Assembly: GCA_020344415.1 (NCBI GenBank)
Contig: CP070825.1
Coordinates: 2,161,781-2,225,780, forward strand
Source: Candidatus Aminicenantota bacterium
Lineage (GTDB): Bacteria > Acidobacteriota > Aminicenantia > Aminicenantales > Aminicenantaceae
Reading direction: 5' to 3'
Length of the DNA stretch: 64,000 bases
This document shows positions 1 to 9,221 of the stretch, one piece after another. Position 1 is the stretch's first letter. Each line of letters opens with the position of its first letter. The notes under the pieces are model-generated. The model worked only from the letters and a program-made list of their open reading frames with translations, ran no database searches and was not told where the DNA came from. Both the position numbers and the translations under genes were made by a program.

Positions 1-1344
1 GAACAAAAAAAGGAAATCGACGATCAGATAAAGCTGCACGAAGAACAGTTAGAGGCCATAATGAGAGAAATAAGAATATCCAGCCCAGCCTATGCAAATC
101 TCAAGGACCCTGAAATCATATCTCTCGAGCTAACTCAAGAACAACTGCCGGACAATGAGACAGCTTACTTTGAATACAGTATAGGGAAAAAGAAATCTTA
201 TGCTTTTGCTATTACAAAGAGAGGGCTGAAAATATTTCCTCTCCCTTCTACAGAAAAAATCCAGGCGCAAGTGAATGAATACCTAATGACCATTACAGAC
301 AAGGAAAATGAAGACTTTGACCTCGGTTATGAACTATTCTACAGCTTAATCCTCCCAGGCTTAGAAAAAAATATCAATAAACTCATCTTTATTCCAGACG
401 ACATCCTCCATTATTTACCATTCGAAACACTCATCACCCAAAAAAATGAAAAAAGATGGCTGATAAAGGATTATAAAGTATCGTACGCACCTTCTATTTC
501 CTCTCTAAGAGGAATAATCCAGTGTGAAGCCTTAAACGGTCAGAAACCTCAAAAAGATATCCTCGCCTTTGGTGATCCTTTTTTCGGCCCTGATGAAGAA
601 GAGACTGCCAGAGAAGCTTTAAAAGATTTCAGCTCTGCTGATACTTCTAGTTTCTTCAGGCTGAAGTACAGCGGCTTAGAAATCGATAAGATTCAAGCTC
701 TTTTTAAAAAAGCGAAAATAGATATTTTCAAAAGAAAAGAAGCAACAGAAGAACGGCTAAAAAAGCTTAACCTCGCTGATTATAAGATCCTCCACCTTGC
801 TACCCATTGTCTCATCGACAATGAAAAACCTGCCCGATCTTCGATCATCTTCTCTTTGGAAGACACCTCCTCTGAAGATGGATTTCTCCAGATGAGAGAA
901 ATATTTAACTTGAAGCTTAACTCCGATCTAGTTTCTCTTTCTGCCTGCGAAACAGGCCTCGGTCAATTCATAAGAGGAGAGGGAATAGATGGCTTGAGTA
1001 GAGCCTTCTTCTATGCAGGCGCCTCCTCAGTACTAATGAGCCTATGGGCCGTGCATGACCAAGCGACTTCCCAGTTCATGCAAAGATATTATTTTCACCT
1101 GCGCTCTTCAAACACAATAATGGATTCTTTGCATAAAACTAAACTGGAAATGATAGACTCTGATGTGCTCTCGCATCCCTATTACTGGGCTGGGTTCGTA
1201 GTAACAGGGAGGTCTGATAAAACTATTTATCCGTCGGCCACAAAGAAATTGATCATTATAATTCTTCTTATTTTTCTTATAGTTGGAGCAAGCTCTTTAA
1301 TAATTTTTAAGAAATTTTCTAACCCCTCATCTCCCTCTTCTTAA
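1..1344 (+). CDS. CHAT-domain (caspase-like) protein, C-terminal part
   Basis: The reading frame is open from base 1, so the gene starts upstream of the window; the ATG at 61 is internal. The part seen is a CHAT domain, a caspase-related cysteine peptidase fold that often follows TPR repeats. The likely catalytic His is in HLATH (about residue 247 counted from base 61) and the likely Cys in SACETG (about residue 298). This is followed by GEGIDGLSRAF and SVLMSLWAV, all typical of the family. A hydrophobic helix (about residues 400-417 of the same count) near the C-terminus suggests a membrane anchor, with only a short Ser/Pro-rich tail after it. The missing N-terminus probably holds TPR repeats or a sensor domain, which cannot be seen here. 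Confident for the domain; the target protein is unknown. Confidence 0.85.
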   Translation, partial: EQKKEIDDQIKLHEEQLEAIMREIRISSPAYANLKDPEIISLELTQEQLPDNETAYFEYSIGKKKSYAFAITKRGLKIFPLPSTEKIQAQVNEYLMTITDKENEDFDLGYELFYSLILPGLEKNINKLIFIPDDILHYLPFETLITQKNEKRWLIKDYKVSYAPSISSLRGIIQCEALNGQKPQKDILAFGDPFFGPDEEETAREALKDFSSADTSSFFRLKYSGLEIDKIQALFKKAKIDIFKRKEATEERLKKLNLADYKILHLATHCLIDNEKPARSSIIFSLEDTSSEDGFLQMREIFNLKLNSDLVSLSACETGLGQFIRGEGIDGLSRAFFYAGASSVLMSLWAVHDQATSQFMQRYYFHLRSSNTIMDSLHKTKLEMIDSDVLSHPYYWAGFVVTGRSDKTIYPSATKKLIIIILLIFLIVGASSLIIFKKFSNPSSPSS

Positions 1345-1350
1345 AAATTC

Positions 1351-1495
1351 ATGAGATTGCCACGCTGCGCTCGCAATGACAAAAAAGGCGGGTTTGCTCA
1401 ATCAAATCCCAGCCGATTAATCAAGCTCCTGCATTAGAACAAGGCGGATTTGCTCAATCAAACCCCAGCAGATGAATCAAATCCCTGCATAAAAT
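1351..1495. repeat. Dispersed repeat family A, with two tandem units
   Basis: Bases 1355-1380 match, in inverted orientation and with one difference, 63904-63929 near the other end of the window (core GCCACGCTGCGCTCGCAATG). Two tandem units of about 55 bases follow (from about 1384 and from about 1441). Both contain GCTCAATCAAA, CCCAGC and ATCAA and differ at scattered positions. Nothing coding is seen between the CHAT gene and the convergent peptidase gene. The same family occurs at 8091, 10167, 10233 and 63868. Confidence 0.7.
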
Positions 1496-1511
1496 CTAGC
1501 TCAAAAAAGTG

Positions 1512-4148
1512 TTATTTATCCTTATTGCTGAAAACTTTATTCATAACTCTCAGGAAGTTACCTCCAAGGATCTTTTTGATGTCCGACTCCTTATATCCTC
1601 TTCGAAACAGTTCTTTTGTGATATTGGATATTTTTCCCACATGTTCAAGCCCTACCGGAGGCCTTCCGATCCCATCAAAATCTGAGCCCAATCCCACATA
1701 ATCCGCTTTCCCTGTTACCTTCACAACATGGTCAATATGATCAACAACCGTTTTGACATCAATAGGAGGTAAAGTCTTAGCCAACTCTTCGGACCTCTGT
1801 CGATACTCTTTTGAGAATTTTTTTCTTTTTTCAGGGTCTGCCTTCCTTAACTCTCTATAATCAGTGGGAAGGTCATATTTCTCTGCAATCTCCTGCCTCA
1901 AGGCATCAAACTTTTTTGATTGTTCCGCATTCAAGAACCCAGGAGCATAATTTATGCCGATAACTCCGCCATTTTTAGCCAAGGCCTTGAGCATTTCATC
2001 TGATAGATTCCTAAAATGATCAGAAAGGGCTCTGCAACAGGAGTGAGAAGCGACGATAGGAGAATTTGTGGCTTTGATGACATCCCAAAAGGTCTCATCA
2101 TGAACATGAGACACATCGATTATGATCCCAAGCCTGTTCATTTCTTTTACTACTTTTTCCCCAAATTCAGTCAACCCACAGAATTTCGCTTGCTCGTCGC
2201 CGGAAGCGTCAGCCCAGTCGGTCCTCGTCCAATGAGTCAGAGTCATCAGCCTCACGCCCAAGTTATAAAAGGTCCTGAGCAGGCTTAATTCGTTCTCTAT
2301 GGCATATCCGCCTTCTATCCCGATGAGAATCCCTGTTTTCCCTTTTCCTCTCAGCCTCATTAAATCTCCATAGGATTTGACAAAAGCCAGGTCATCCGGA
2401 TTTTCATCTACAAGCCGATACAGGCCATCTATCTGGCTAAAAGCTCTTTTTGCCGCTTGATTTTTCTGGAGTTCATTTCTCGGAGGGCCGACGAAACAGG
2501 CAAAAACCTGTAAATCCATAGCTCCTTGTTTGAGTTTTGGAATATCAATATGGCCTCTTGGATTATCCTTACTGAGATCTGTTCCTCTCAAATACCGCCC
2601 AATAGTATCGCAGTGGATGTCAACAACAATGGAATCTTTATGAACAAAATTAATGTGGTGAATCGGGTCCAGAAGATTCTTTCTGGAGTTTGCCAGAAAA
2701 ACAAGGATATCATGGTAATACTGGGCAGAGAGCTCGAGCAGTTCTGGTTCGATAATATTGGGATCATCCCCGGGGTAATGGTATTCCGGATGCTCATCAT
2801 CCAGTTCCCTTGTGAGCACGTTTCCTGTCCTCAGGCTGATAGAAGTCACGCCTTTACCCAGGAAGGCTGTATGATCCGAGCCTCTATAATTCAAGCGGAA
2901 GCGAAGCCTCTTTTTCATTTCTTCGTCCATATTTTCTTTGAGGAAGTCATAAAAGTCTGAAAATTCCCACATCCCACCAACATATAGATCCGTATCTCCG
3001 CAACCCACCATGTCTATATTCATGTAGACGACTGTCTTTTTGAGAGGATAAAGGGGCTTTTTGGTATAGTGCCTGGAACCAATAAGCCCAAGCTCTTCAC
3101 CCGCCCATGAGGCAAAAACAAGAGTCCGGTCAGGCCTAAATTTATTTGCCTTCAATACCCTGGCGATCTCCAGTATGACTGCCGCAGACCCTGCATTATC
3201 ATCTGCTCCGTTGTAAACAAACCCGTCAACTCCTACGCCCACATGGTCAAGATGTCCGCCTATAATGATGTATTCATCCTTCAGCTTCGGGTCTTTACCT
3301 GGTAAAATCCCGATTACATTGGGAGCTTCCCTATCTTCCTGAGTGAAATGGACTTCCATTTCAACTGCGACATCAAGAGAGGCAGTGAATGATTTTTTCT
3401 CTCTTATCATCTTGCTCACAAAGTATTTCCAGCTTTTCTTTCCAATATAGAAGACATCATCTAAAAAATTCCTGTTTGCGGTTAAAACAACGAAGCCCTC
3501 GGGGCATATTCCTTTTTTTACCGAAGAGGAAATTCTGCGCTGCCTCATTTGTGTGTATGAAAAGATATTCATTCTAATCATTCCGACTGCACCCTTACTC
3601 ACTGCTGTTTCTATCTTTTTATTTATTGTCCAATCTCTCCTCAATTCTTTTTCTTTAGATTCAGGAACACCAGGGACAGTCATGACAATCTTCCCCTTTA
3701 CATCTAAGTTTTCATAATCGTCCCAATTATGCTTCTTCGAACTGATTCCGTATCCTGCAAAAATCACTTGGGTTTTAATAACTCCTGAGCCTGTACCCCT
3801 TGTCGGCATAAAATCTCTGTTGCGGCCTGCATAATACACGCGGTGAACAGGTGCGGTTATTTCAAGCCTAATCGGCTGCTCGTAGTTTCTCCAATTTTTA
3901 AAGGGCACTTGCTGGAAATATGTTCCTTTCTCCCCACCAGGCTGAAGTCCGTATTCTTTCATTTTTGCTGCTACATACTCTGCGGCTTTCTGATATTCGG
4001 GTGTTCCTGATTTTCTTCCTTTAAACTCTTCAGATGCAAGGTAATTCACAATCTCCCATGCTCTCTTTCCGTCTGGTTTCGCCTGGGCATAAACAATACA
4101 ATTCGCTAATAAAAATAGAATTGAAAAAAGTATAAGAGTTCTTTTCAT
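1512..4148 (-). CDS. Secreted M28 aminopeptidase-M19 dipeptidase fusion
   Basis: One 878-residue protein with two peptidase families in tandem. A signal peptide (about residues 1-22) sends it to the periplasm or outside. A PA-like insert and an M28 zinc aminopeptidase domain fill about residues 30-485. Likely metal ligands are GGHLD (H299, D301), NGADDN (D316), EE at 351-352, NID (D379) and SDH (H426). A renal-dipeptidase (M19) domain runs from about 505 to the end, with HCD (H512, D514), IEGG (E612), VSH (H681), SHS (H702) and GSDFDG. Both sets of zinc ligands look intact. The pairing suggests release of N-terminal residues followed by hydrolysis of the resulting dipeptides, which is inference. 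The gene converges on the CHAT gene. There is no in-frame break, so this is a real fusion in the sequence given. Confidence 0.9.
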   Translation of the reverse strand: MKRTLILFSILFLLANCIVYAQAKPDGKRAWEIVNYLASEEFKGRKSGTPEYQKAAEYVAAKMKEYGLQPGGEKGTYFQQVPFKNWRNYEQPIRLEITAPVHRVYYAGRNRDFMPTRGTGSGVIKTQVIFAGYGISSKKHNWDDYENLDVKGKIVMTVPGVPESKEKELRRDWTINKKIETAVSKGAVGMIRMNIFSYTQMRQRRISSSVKKGICPEGFVVLTANRNFLDDVFYIGKKSWKYFVSKMIREKKSFTASLDVAVEMEVHFTQEDREAPNVIGILPGKDPKLKDEYIIIGGHLDHVGVGVDGFVYNGADDNAGSAAVILEIARVLKANKFRPDRTLVFASWAGEELGLIGSRHYTKKPLYPLKKTVVYMNIDMVGCGDTDLYVGGMWEFSDFYDFLKENMDEEMKKRLRFRLNYRGSDHTAFLGKGVTSISLRTGNVLTRELDDEHPEYHYPGDDPNIIEPELLELSAQYYHDILVFLANSRKNLLDPIHHINFVHKDSIVVDIHCDTIGRYLRGTDLSKDNPRGHIDIPKLKQGAMDLQVFACFVGPPRNELQKNQAAKRAFSQIDGLYRLVDENPDDLAFVKSYGDLMRLRGKGKTGILIGIEGGYAIENELSLLRTFYNLGVRLMTLTHWTRTDWADASGDEQAKFCGLTEFGEKVVKEMNRLGIIIDVSHVHDETFWDVIKATNSPIVASHSCCRALSDHFRNLSDEMLKALAKNGGVIGINYAPGFLNAEQSKKFDALRQEIAEKYDLPTDYRELRKADPEKRKKFSKEYRQRSEELAKTLPPIDVKTVVDHIDHVVKVTGKADYVGLGSDFDGIGRPPVGLEHVGKISNITKELFRRGYKESDIKKILGGNFLRVMNKVFSNKDK

Positions 4149-4333
4149 TGTTAATCCCTTTCTGTTTTATTGGAAAATTGCATTCAAAAAGCTTCTTTTG
4201 GTAATTTTTCAATTTATATCAAAATATTGAAGAATTCAAGAAACAAAAAAGCAAATTTCGTTCCCTTGAGCTATAATAGTATAAATGAAACTTTTCCTCT
4301 TCAATTTGGATTTTAAAATATAGAGAGACAAAT

Positions 4334-5287
4334 ATGTTGAAACTCAAGACAAAGATAGCGCAAATTATTAAAGACAATCCTGAGTTGAAAAGACAAGGAC
4401 TCTGCTTTCTTAGTTCAGTCGTAATCCATGCAATCGTTATTTTCCTCGGTTTAATATTCATAATTCCGATAAAAGTATATATCTATGAAGAAAAAACAAC
4501 AGATGTCATTATTGTTCCACCTGATAAATTACTCATTCCTGAACTCGATAAATATCCTGCAAGCATAGGCAGTTTCAAGGAGAGCTCTCTTGGAGAAGGT
4601 CTCGAAAAAAAATCTGAACCCTCCGAAGAGGAAGGAAAATTTCAGGTCGATATAGACCAAGACGCAGCAGAAATCGCCAAAGAACATATTGAAGATAGGG
4701 CAGATAAAACAATCCCTTATCAAGGATTGGCCTCCGGATTCAGCCTGGATATTCCTTCAAGGAGTAAAACCAAATCGGATTTGTCTTTAGACGATAGGCT
4801 GGTTTTACCCTTAAGCTCTGAAAAAAAAGAAAATATACTCAAAGAAATCGGCAAAGGTTATGAAAAAAGGGATTTGGACCTCCTGAGATATATCTATTCT
4901 GACTATTCAAATATTGACCGATCGAGAAGAACCTCTTCCCCCCAAACCCCTGGCAGAAGAGCTTCGACCCGTAGAGGACGCGCCTCTTTTCAGGTTAAAG
5001 ACTATGATATAAGCCCTTGGGCGAAAATCGTTGTGGATAGAATCCAAAAGAACTGGGTCCTCTCTCCATCACAAAAAACGGGCGCGAAAGGAGAGGTTGA
5101 AATTTTTGTAATAATTGAAAAAAGCGGCGAGCTGTCGTCTGTGGAAATCATTAGATCTTCAGAAATACAATTACTCGACCAAACAGCGCTCAAGGCTCTC
5201 AATATAAGCTCTCCCTTCCCTAAACTCCCCGATGATTTCCCGAATAAAAACCTCGAAGCCTATTTTGTCTTCAGCTACGATGATTAA
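4334..5287 (+). CDS. TonB-family energy-transducing protein
   Basis: A 317-residue protein with a short cytoplasmic N-terminus, one membrane helix (about residues 24-46), a long charged periplasmic linker and a C-terminal TonB-like domain (about residues 225-317) with the pattern WAKIVVDRIQKNW, GEVEIFVII, EIIRSS and ALKAL. This is the usual TonB/TolA layout, which couples inner-membrane energy to outer-membrane receptors. No ExbB or ExbD gene lies beside it. The stop overlaps the start of the next gene by 8 bases, so the two are probably translationally coupled. A TonB-like role is likely; which receptors it serves cannot be told. Confidence 0.82.
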   Translation: MLKLKTKIAQIIKDNPELKRQGLCFLSSVVIHAIVIFLGLIFIIPIKVYIYEEKTTDVIIVPPDKLLIPELDKYPASIGSFKESSLGEGLEKKSEPSEEEGKFQVDIDQDAAEIAKEHIEDRADKTIPYQGLASGFSLDIPSRSKTKSDLSLDDRLVLPLSSEKKENILKEIGKGYEKRDLDLLRYIYSDYSNIDRSRRTSSPQTPGRRASTRRGRASFQVKDYDISPWAKIVVDRIQKNWVLSPSQKTGAKGEVEIFVIIEKSGELSSVEIIRSSEIQLLDQTALKALNISSPFPKLPDDFPNKNLEAYFVFSYDD

Positions 5288-6359
5288 AAGAATATCTGTA
5301 AAGAAAAAAAGAAGTTTGCGAATCTTGGCTTTATTTTTCTTTTTGGGCCCGTCGGTTATAAATCTTCATTTTGTTCAATACGGTGACTGGAAAACCGAGG
5401 TATCTGAAACTCTCGGCAACAAAGACTATAAAGGAACGATAGATCTGCTGTTAAGAAATGTTAAAAAGGACATTCCTTACCCAATTGTCAACGGACTCCT
5501 TGCTTACTCATACTATAAACTAAAAAATACGAATGGCGAATACAAATGGCTGCAGGAATATATCGAAACTTATCGGGGAACAGAATTCATATTTTTATTT
5601 CTGGACGATCAGACTTTTGCGGATGTATCGGATTACATGAAGACCTGGAAAAGAAAATATCCTTTGATCACTGAAATTGCCCTAATAGATAGCGAAATCT
5701 ACAAAAGATTCACTCCGCCAGATAAAATTGTGCTCGGAATAGATATCGAGAATCCGGCCTATTATAAATTATACCATGGTAAAAAAATAATTAAGGGCGG
5801 ACTTCTTAACAGGGGTTTTAATTCACTCAGCATCGGGGCTCATGAGTTATTCAAAAACTCTGGTTCGCACGTATATCTTTTAGATATAAAGACAGAGGAT
5901 CTATTCCTGAAGAAGGAATTAGAAATTGATATTCAACTCGATACTCAATTCGCAACAAAAAAAGCAGAGGTAAGGGTTAGAAATATCGAATACAATTTAT
6001 CCTTGTTTATCGGAGACGAATTGATTATTTCCAGCAAGAAACTGCATCAAGAAAAACTATCATGGAAATTTAAGATACCAGCTGCCACAACGAATTTGAG
6101 TCCATTGATTCCTCCCGAAAAAGCAGATCCGAGCAAAGCAGACTACTCATTGAACTCATTTTCAATTCCAGGTGCAGTAGCTGGAATCCTTCAGTTAATT
6201 GAAGGCCTAAAGAAAAAGGAAAGTCCAGAAGAAAAGGTCAGTTATTTCCAAAAAGGCAAGCAGTTAACAACGACATTTATAAGAAAAAATTGGGAAGGAA
6301 TCAACAAGGAAGTAAAAGCCGTTATTAGACTGAAGACAAGGCATTTGAAGATTTCTTAG
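5280..6359 (+). CDS. Secreted protein of unknown function, coupled to the TonB-like gene
   Basis: Starting at the ATG at 5280, which overlaps the tonB-like stop codon, gives 359 residues. The frame continues 48 bases upstream inside the TonB gene, but 5280 places a basic stretch and hydrophobic segment (about residues 5-25) at the N-terminus as a signal peptide. Next comes an alpha-helical region of about 100 residues with a TPR-like look (SETLGNKDYKGTIDLLL, LLAYSYYKLK). The following half is rich in predicted beta strands (KIVLGIDIENPAYYKLY and similar). I do not recognise the family. Overlap with the TonB-like gene suggests a shared role at the cell envelope, which is inference. Confidence 0.7.
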   Translation: MIKRISVKKKRSLRILALFFFLGPSVINLHFVQYGDWKTEVSETLGNKDYKGTIDLLLRNVKKDIPYPIVNGLLAYSYYKLKNTNGEYKWLQEYIETYRGTEFIFLFLDDQTFADVSDYMKTWKRKYPLITEIALIDSEIYKRFTPPDKIVLGIDIENPAYYKLYHGKKIIKGGLLNRGFNSLSIGAHELFKNSGSHVYLLDIKTEDLFLKKELEIDIQLDTQFATKKAEVRVRNIEYNLSLFIGDELIISSKKLHQEKLSWKFKIPAATTNLSPLIPPEKADPSKADYSLNSFSIPGAVAGILQLIEGLKKKESPEEKVSYFQKGKQLTTTFIRKNWEGINKEVKAVIRLKTRHLKIS

Positions 6360-6706
6360 TTGGTTTACCGCCAATCCTGGTAAAAGAATAAACCTCTCGA
6401 AATTCTCTCGATCATGGTATCCACGAAACAATCTTTTTTTAGTTTTTTCTCTTGATTTATAGTTAGGTCCTTTGTATCTTTTCATCCGTAATGATAGAAA
6501 GTATCGGCATTCTTTATGAATAATCCAGGTGAATAATCCTTATTGAATTTTGGTACTTATATATGGAAAGAAAAAAATGGTAATTATTGGCAAATTGGAC
6601 ATTAAGGACAAAGCATTCTTCCACCCTGCTCGATTGTCCTGGATTGATAGCATGCTTATAATAAAAGCACCAAATAAAACGTCATTCCTATGGAGGAGGT
6701 AAGCTA
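6360..6706. other. Intergenic region with one copy of repeat F
   Basis: No convincing gene is seen. Bases 6498-6530 carry family F: AAAGTATCGGCATT followed by TTTATGAATAATCCAGGT, with a second GAATAATCC immediately after. A near-identical inverted copy lies at 42684-42715. The end of the region carries a strong ribosome binding site (GGAGGAGGT at about 6692-6700) for the NfeD gene. Confidence 0.6.
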
Positions 6707-7153
6707 ATGGGTATAAAAATTTGGTGGATTTGGATGATTATTGCTGGCATCTTTGTCGTTGGTGAAATATTCACTGCAGGATTTTTTCTTCTGTGGTTTG
6801 GTGTGGGAGCAGCAATAGCAGGTATTCTAGCGATTCTTGGCCTGGGCATTGGATGGCAATTAGGAGCCTTTGTAATTATCTCGGGGATACTATTTGTTGT
6901 CTCAAGAAGGTTTGCAGAGCGCTTTAGCAAGAAACAGCCTCCCGGGATTGGCGCTGACCGGTTTGTTGGCAAGGAATGCGTTGTGTTGGAAGAGATTGAC
7001 AATATGAAGAATACAGGACGAGTCCGGCTGAAAAAGGAGGAATGGAGAGCAGACAGTGATACCGGAGGAGTTATACGGGCAGGAGCAAGGGTGGAAGTGA
7101 CCAGATTAGATGGAACACATTTAGTTGTTAAAATTTTAGAGGAGGAGGAATAA
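6707..7153 (+). CDS. Short NfeD-family membrane protein
   Basis: 148 residues: a hydrophobic N-terminal half with about three membrane segments (residues 4-75), then a soluble C-terminal OB-fold domain with [21 protein letters not shown]-like and HLVVKI strands. It lacks the ClpP-like serine protease domain of long NfeD proteins, so it is the short form. A very good ribosome binding site (GGAGGAGGT) precedes the ATG. The slipin gene starts one base after its stop. Known NfeD proteins work with stomatin/slipin partners in membrane quality control or microdomain organisation, and the pair here fits that arrangement. Confidence 0.9.
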   Translation: MGIKIWWIWMIIAGIFVVGEIFTAGFFLLWFGVGAAIAGILAILGLGIGWQLGAFVIISGILFVVSRRFAERFSKKQPPGIGADRFVGKECVVLEEIDNMKNTGRVRLKKEEWRADSDTGGVIRAGARVEVTRLDGTHLVVKILEEEE

Positions 7154-7154
7154 A

Positions 7155-8051
7155 ATGGAAGTAATATTAATCACCTTAGCCTTTGTTATATTCATAATCG
7201 CAGCAACAGGAATAAAGATTGTCAGACCCTGGGAGAAAGGGTTGATAGAAAGGCTCGGCAAGTATCAGCGAACAGCTGACAGCGGGTTAACCATTATCAT
7301 TCCTTTTTTGGAGCGCTTGAAAAAAGTAGATATGCGAGAGCAGGTGCACGACGTGCCTCCCCAAGCAGTTATTACCAAAGATAATGTTGTCGTTGAGGTG
7401 GACGCAGTTGTCTATTACGAGGTAACTGACCCGGTGAAAGTTACTTATAATGTTGCGAATTTTTATACAGCTGCGACTAAACTGGCGCAAACCAATTTAA
7501 GGAATCTGGTTGGTGATATGGCGCTAGATGAATCACTGACTTCTAGAGAAGTCATAAACACTCAATTACGCCAGATTCTCGATGATGCCACCGATAAGTG
7601 GGGCGTAAGGGTCACGCGCGTTGAGCTGCAGAGGATTGAACCCCCAACAGACGTAACCGACGCCATGCACCGCCAAATGAAAGCGGAGCGAGATAGGCGT
7701 GCCATGATCCTTGAGGCAGAAGGTCAAAAAAAGTCAGCTATTCTCAAAGCTGAAGGACAGGCAGAGGCAATAAAGAAAGTTGCAGATGCTGATAAATATC
7801 AAAAGTTAACCGTTGCCAAAGGAGAGGCGGAAGCGATTGAGACTGTATATGGGGCAATCCATAAGGGTAGACCGACAAATGACCTGATCGCTATAAAATA
7901 TCTTGAAGCTCTCCAAAAGATTGCGGACGGAAAAGCGTCGAAGGTATTCTTACCCTTTGAAGCCTCGGGCATTCTTGGAAGCATCGCAGGAGTCGGCGAA
8001 CTTTTGAAGGAGAAGCTATCTTCAGAGAAAAGCGAAGAAAAACAATCCTAG
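7155..8051 (+). CDS. Slipin/stomatin (SPFH/band 7) membrane protein
   Basis: 298 residues. An N-terminal hydrophobic anchor (about 1-20) is followed by the SPFH/band-7 domain, with [43 protein letters not shown] and [17 protein letters not shown] coiled-coil region follows with [18 protein letters not shown], and then a short tail. This is a typical prokaryotic stomatin (QmcA/slipin type) that oligomerises at the membrane. GGAGGAGGAATAAA upstream gives a strong ribosome binding site. It forms a two-gene unit with the short NfeD gene, the standard partner arrangement. Confidence 0.93.
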   Translation: MEVILITLAFVIFIIAATGIKIVRPWEKGLIERLGKYQRTADSGLTIIIPFLERLKKVDMREQVHDVPPQAVITKDNVVVEVDAVVYYEVTDPVKVTYNVANFYTAATKLAQTNLRNLVGDMALDESLTSREVINTQLRQILDDATDKWGVRVTRVELQRIEPPTDVTDAMHRQMKAERDRRAMILEAEGQKKSAILKAEGQAEAIKKVADADKYQKLTVAKGEAEAIETVYGAIHKGRPTNDLIAIKYLEALQKIADGKASKVFLPFEASGILGSIAGVGELLKEKLSSEKSEEKQS

Positions 8052-8056
8052 GACAT

Positions 8057-8192
8057 AAAAAGGGGATAGGCAACTTTATTGATAACAAAAGAGATTGCTT
8101 CGTCATTTCATTCCTCGCAATGACAGAAAGGTGGGCTTGATGAATCAAGCCCCTACAGTGAGGGAAAAAGTAGCCTGTCCCCTTTTATTTGA
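8057..8192. repeat. Family A repeat inside an inverted repeat, between convergent genes
   Basis: The core 8091-8157 is family A: GAGATTGCTTCG, ATTCCTCGCAATGAC, then a perfect 8-bp hairpin GGGCTTGA-TGAA-TCAAGCCC at 8133-8152. It is bracketed by an inverted pair, AAAAGGGGATAGGC at about 8058 and the reverse complement of AAAAGGGGACAGGC at about 8170-8183. It lies between the convergent slipin and etfA genes and could act as a bidirectional terminator, although the hairpin is not followed by a T-run. Related AAAAGGGGAC pieces occur near 25253, 27568 and 40290. Confidence 0.7.
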
Positions 8193-8202
8193 GGCGCGCC
8201 CC

Positions 8203-9198
8203 CTAACTCTTTAACGTCTTGATTTTCTCGATAAACGGGGGAAGAGCTTGTCGGTAATCCTCAATGATTCCAAAATCGGCTTCTTTGAATATGTGTGCCT
8301 CAGGATTCTTGTTTATGGCCACAATACACTTTGAGCCCGAGCATCCAGCGAGGTGCTGAGGGGCACCAGAAATTCCTATTGCAATATAGAGGTCAGGGCT
8401 CACAACATGGCCTGTTTGACCGATCTCCAGATTAGAGGGCATCCATCCCTCATCGCAAGGAACACGGCTAATTCCTAAAGCGCCTCCAAGAATCTGCGCC
8501 AGTCCTTCCAATAACTCAAAGCCCTCCTTGCCACCGATCCCTCCTCCTCCAGACACAACGACTTTCGCCTCTTCAAGCTTTACTCCTCTAACCTCTTCTC
8601 TTACGCTTTCCTGCAGTTTACTCTTGAATACCGAGCTATCTACCTTAATTGTGAGGGGAATTATCTCACCCTTCCTGGAAGAATCTGGCTCGGCCGGTGA
8701 TGCCGTCCTCGGTCGTATGGTAATGATCTGGGGCTTGTGTTCTGATGAAACCCAGACCGCCATGGCATTCCCTCCATAAACCGGCTTGGTTAGAAGAAGG
8801 GAGCTAGTCTCGGGCTCTACTGCCAAGTCAACACAGTCCATACAAACATCGGCCTTCAATCTTGCAGCTACCCTGGGCGCAACTTCTCGCCCCATATCGG
8901 TCTGGCCGAAAATGATGACTGAGGGAGTTGCTTTCTGACAGACTTCTGCGGTTATGGCAACATAACGCTCGGGAACCGATTCAGCAAAGGGAACATCATC
9001 CACCAAATAGACATCCGAACCGAGAGAGGCTGCTTCGGCTGCCACTCCCTGGAGGCTTTGCCCGATCAATAAAAGCCTTAATGGCTGATTGAGGTTTTCA
9101 CTAAGCTCCCTGCCAATATTCACTAATTCCTTAGTAATTGTCGTGATCTTTCCATCGATCGCCTCGCCACATATTAATACGTCTTGAGAATCTTCCAT
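8203..9198 (-). CDS. etfA: Electron transfer flavoprotein, alpha subunit (FixB type)
   Basis: 331 residues, the normal length. The N-terminal domain matches ETF alpha (DVLICGEAIDGKI, VIFGQTDMGREVAPRVAARL). The C-terminal FAD-binding domain has SGGGGIGGKEGF, GQTGHVVSPDLYIAIGISGA, QHLAGC and AINKNPEAHIFKEADFG, the hallmark series of the family. ETF carries electrons from acyl-CoA dehydrogenases to a quinone reductase or, in bifurcating forms, splits them. It follows etfB by 23 bases on the same strand, and fixX, fixC and an acyl-CoA dehydrogenase lie upstream, giving a FixABCX-like set. Confidence 0.95.
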   Translation of the reverse strand: MEDSQDVLICGEAIDGKITTITKELVNIGRELSENLNQPLRLLLIGQSLQGVAAEAASLGSDVYLVDDVPFAESVPERYVAITAEVCQKATPSVIIFGQTDMGREVAPRVAARLKADVCMDCVDLAVEPETSSLLLTKPVYGGNAMAVWVSSEHKPQIITIRPRTASPAEPDSSRKGEIIPLTIKVDSSVFKSKLQESVREEVRGVKLEEAKVVVSGGGGIGGKEGFELLEGLAQILGGALGISRVPCDEGWMPSNLEIGQTGHVVSPDLYIAIGISGAPQHLAGCSGSKCIVAINKNPEAHIFKEADFGIIEDYRQALPPFIEKIKTLKS

Positions 9199-9221
9199 CG
9201 CCCTATCTCTTTGTCTAAAGT

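Noticed and set aside
6264..6485. 73-codon minus-strand open frame rich in basic residues
   Set aside because: Overlaps the end of the 5280-6359 gene and has no start signal or recognisable motif.
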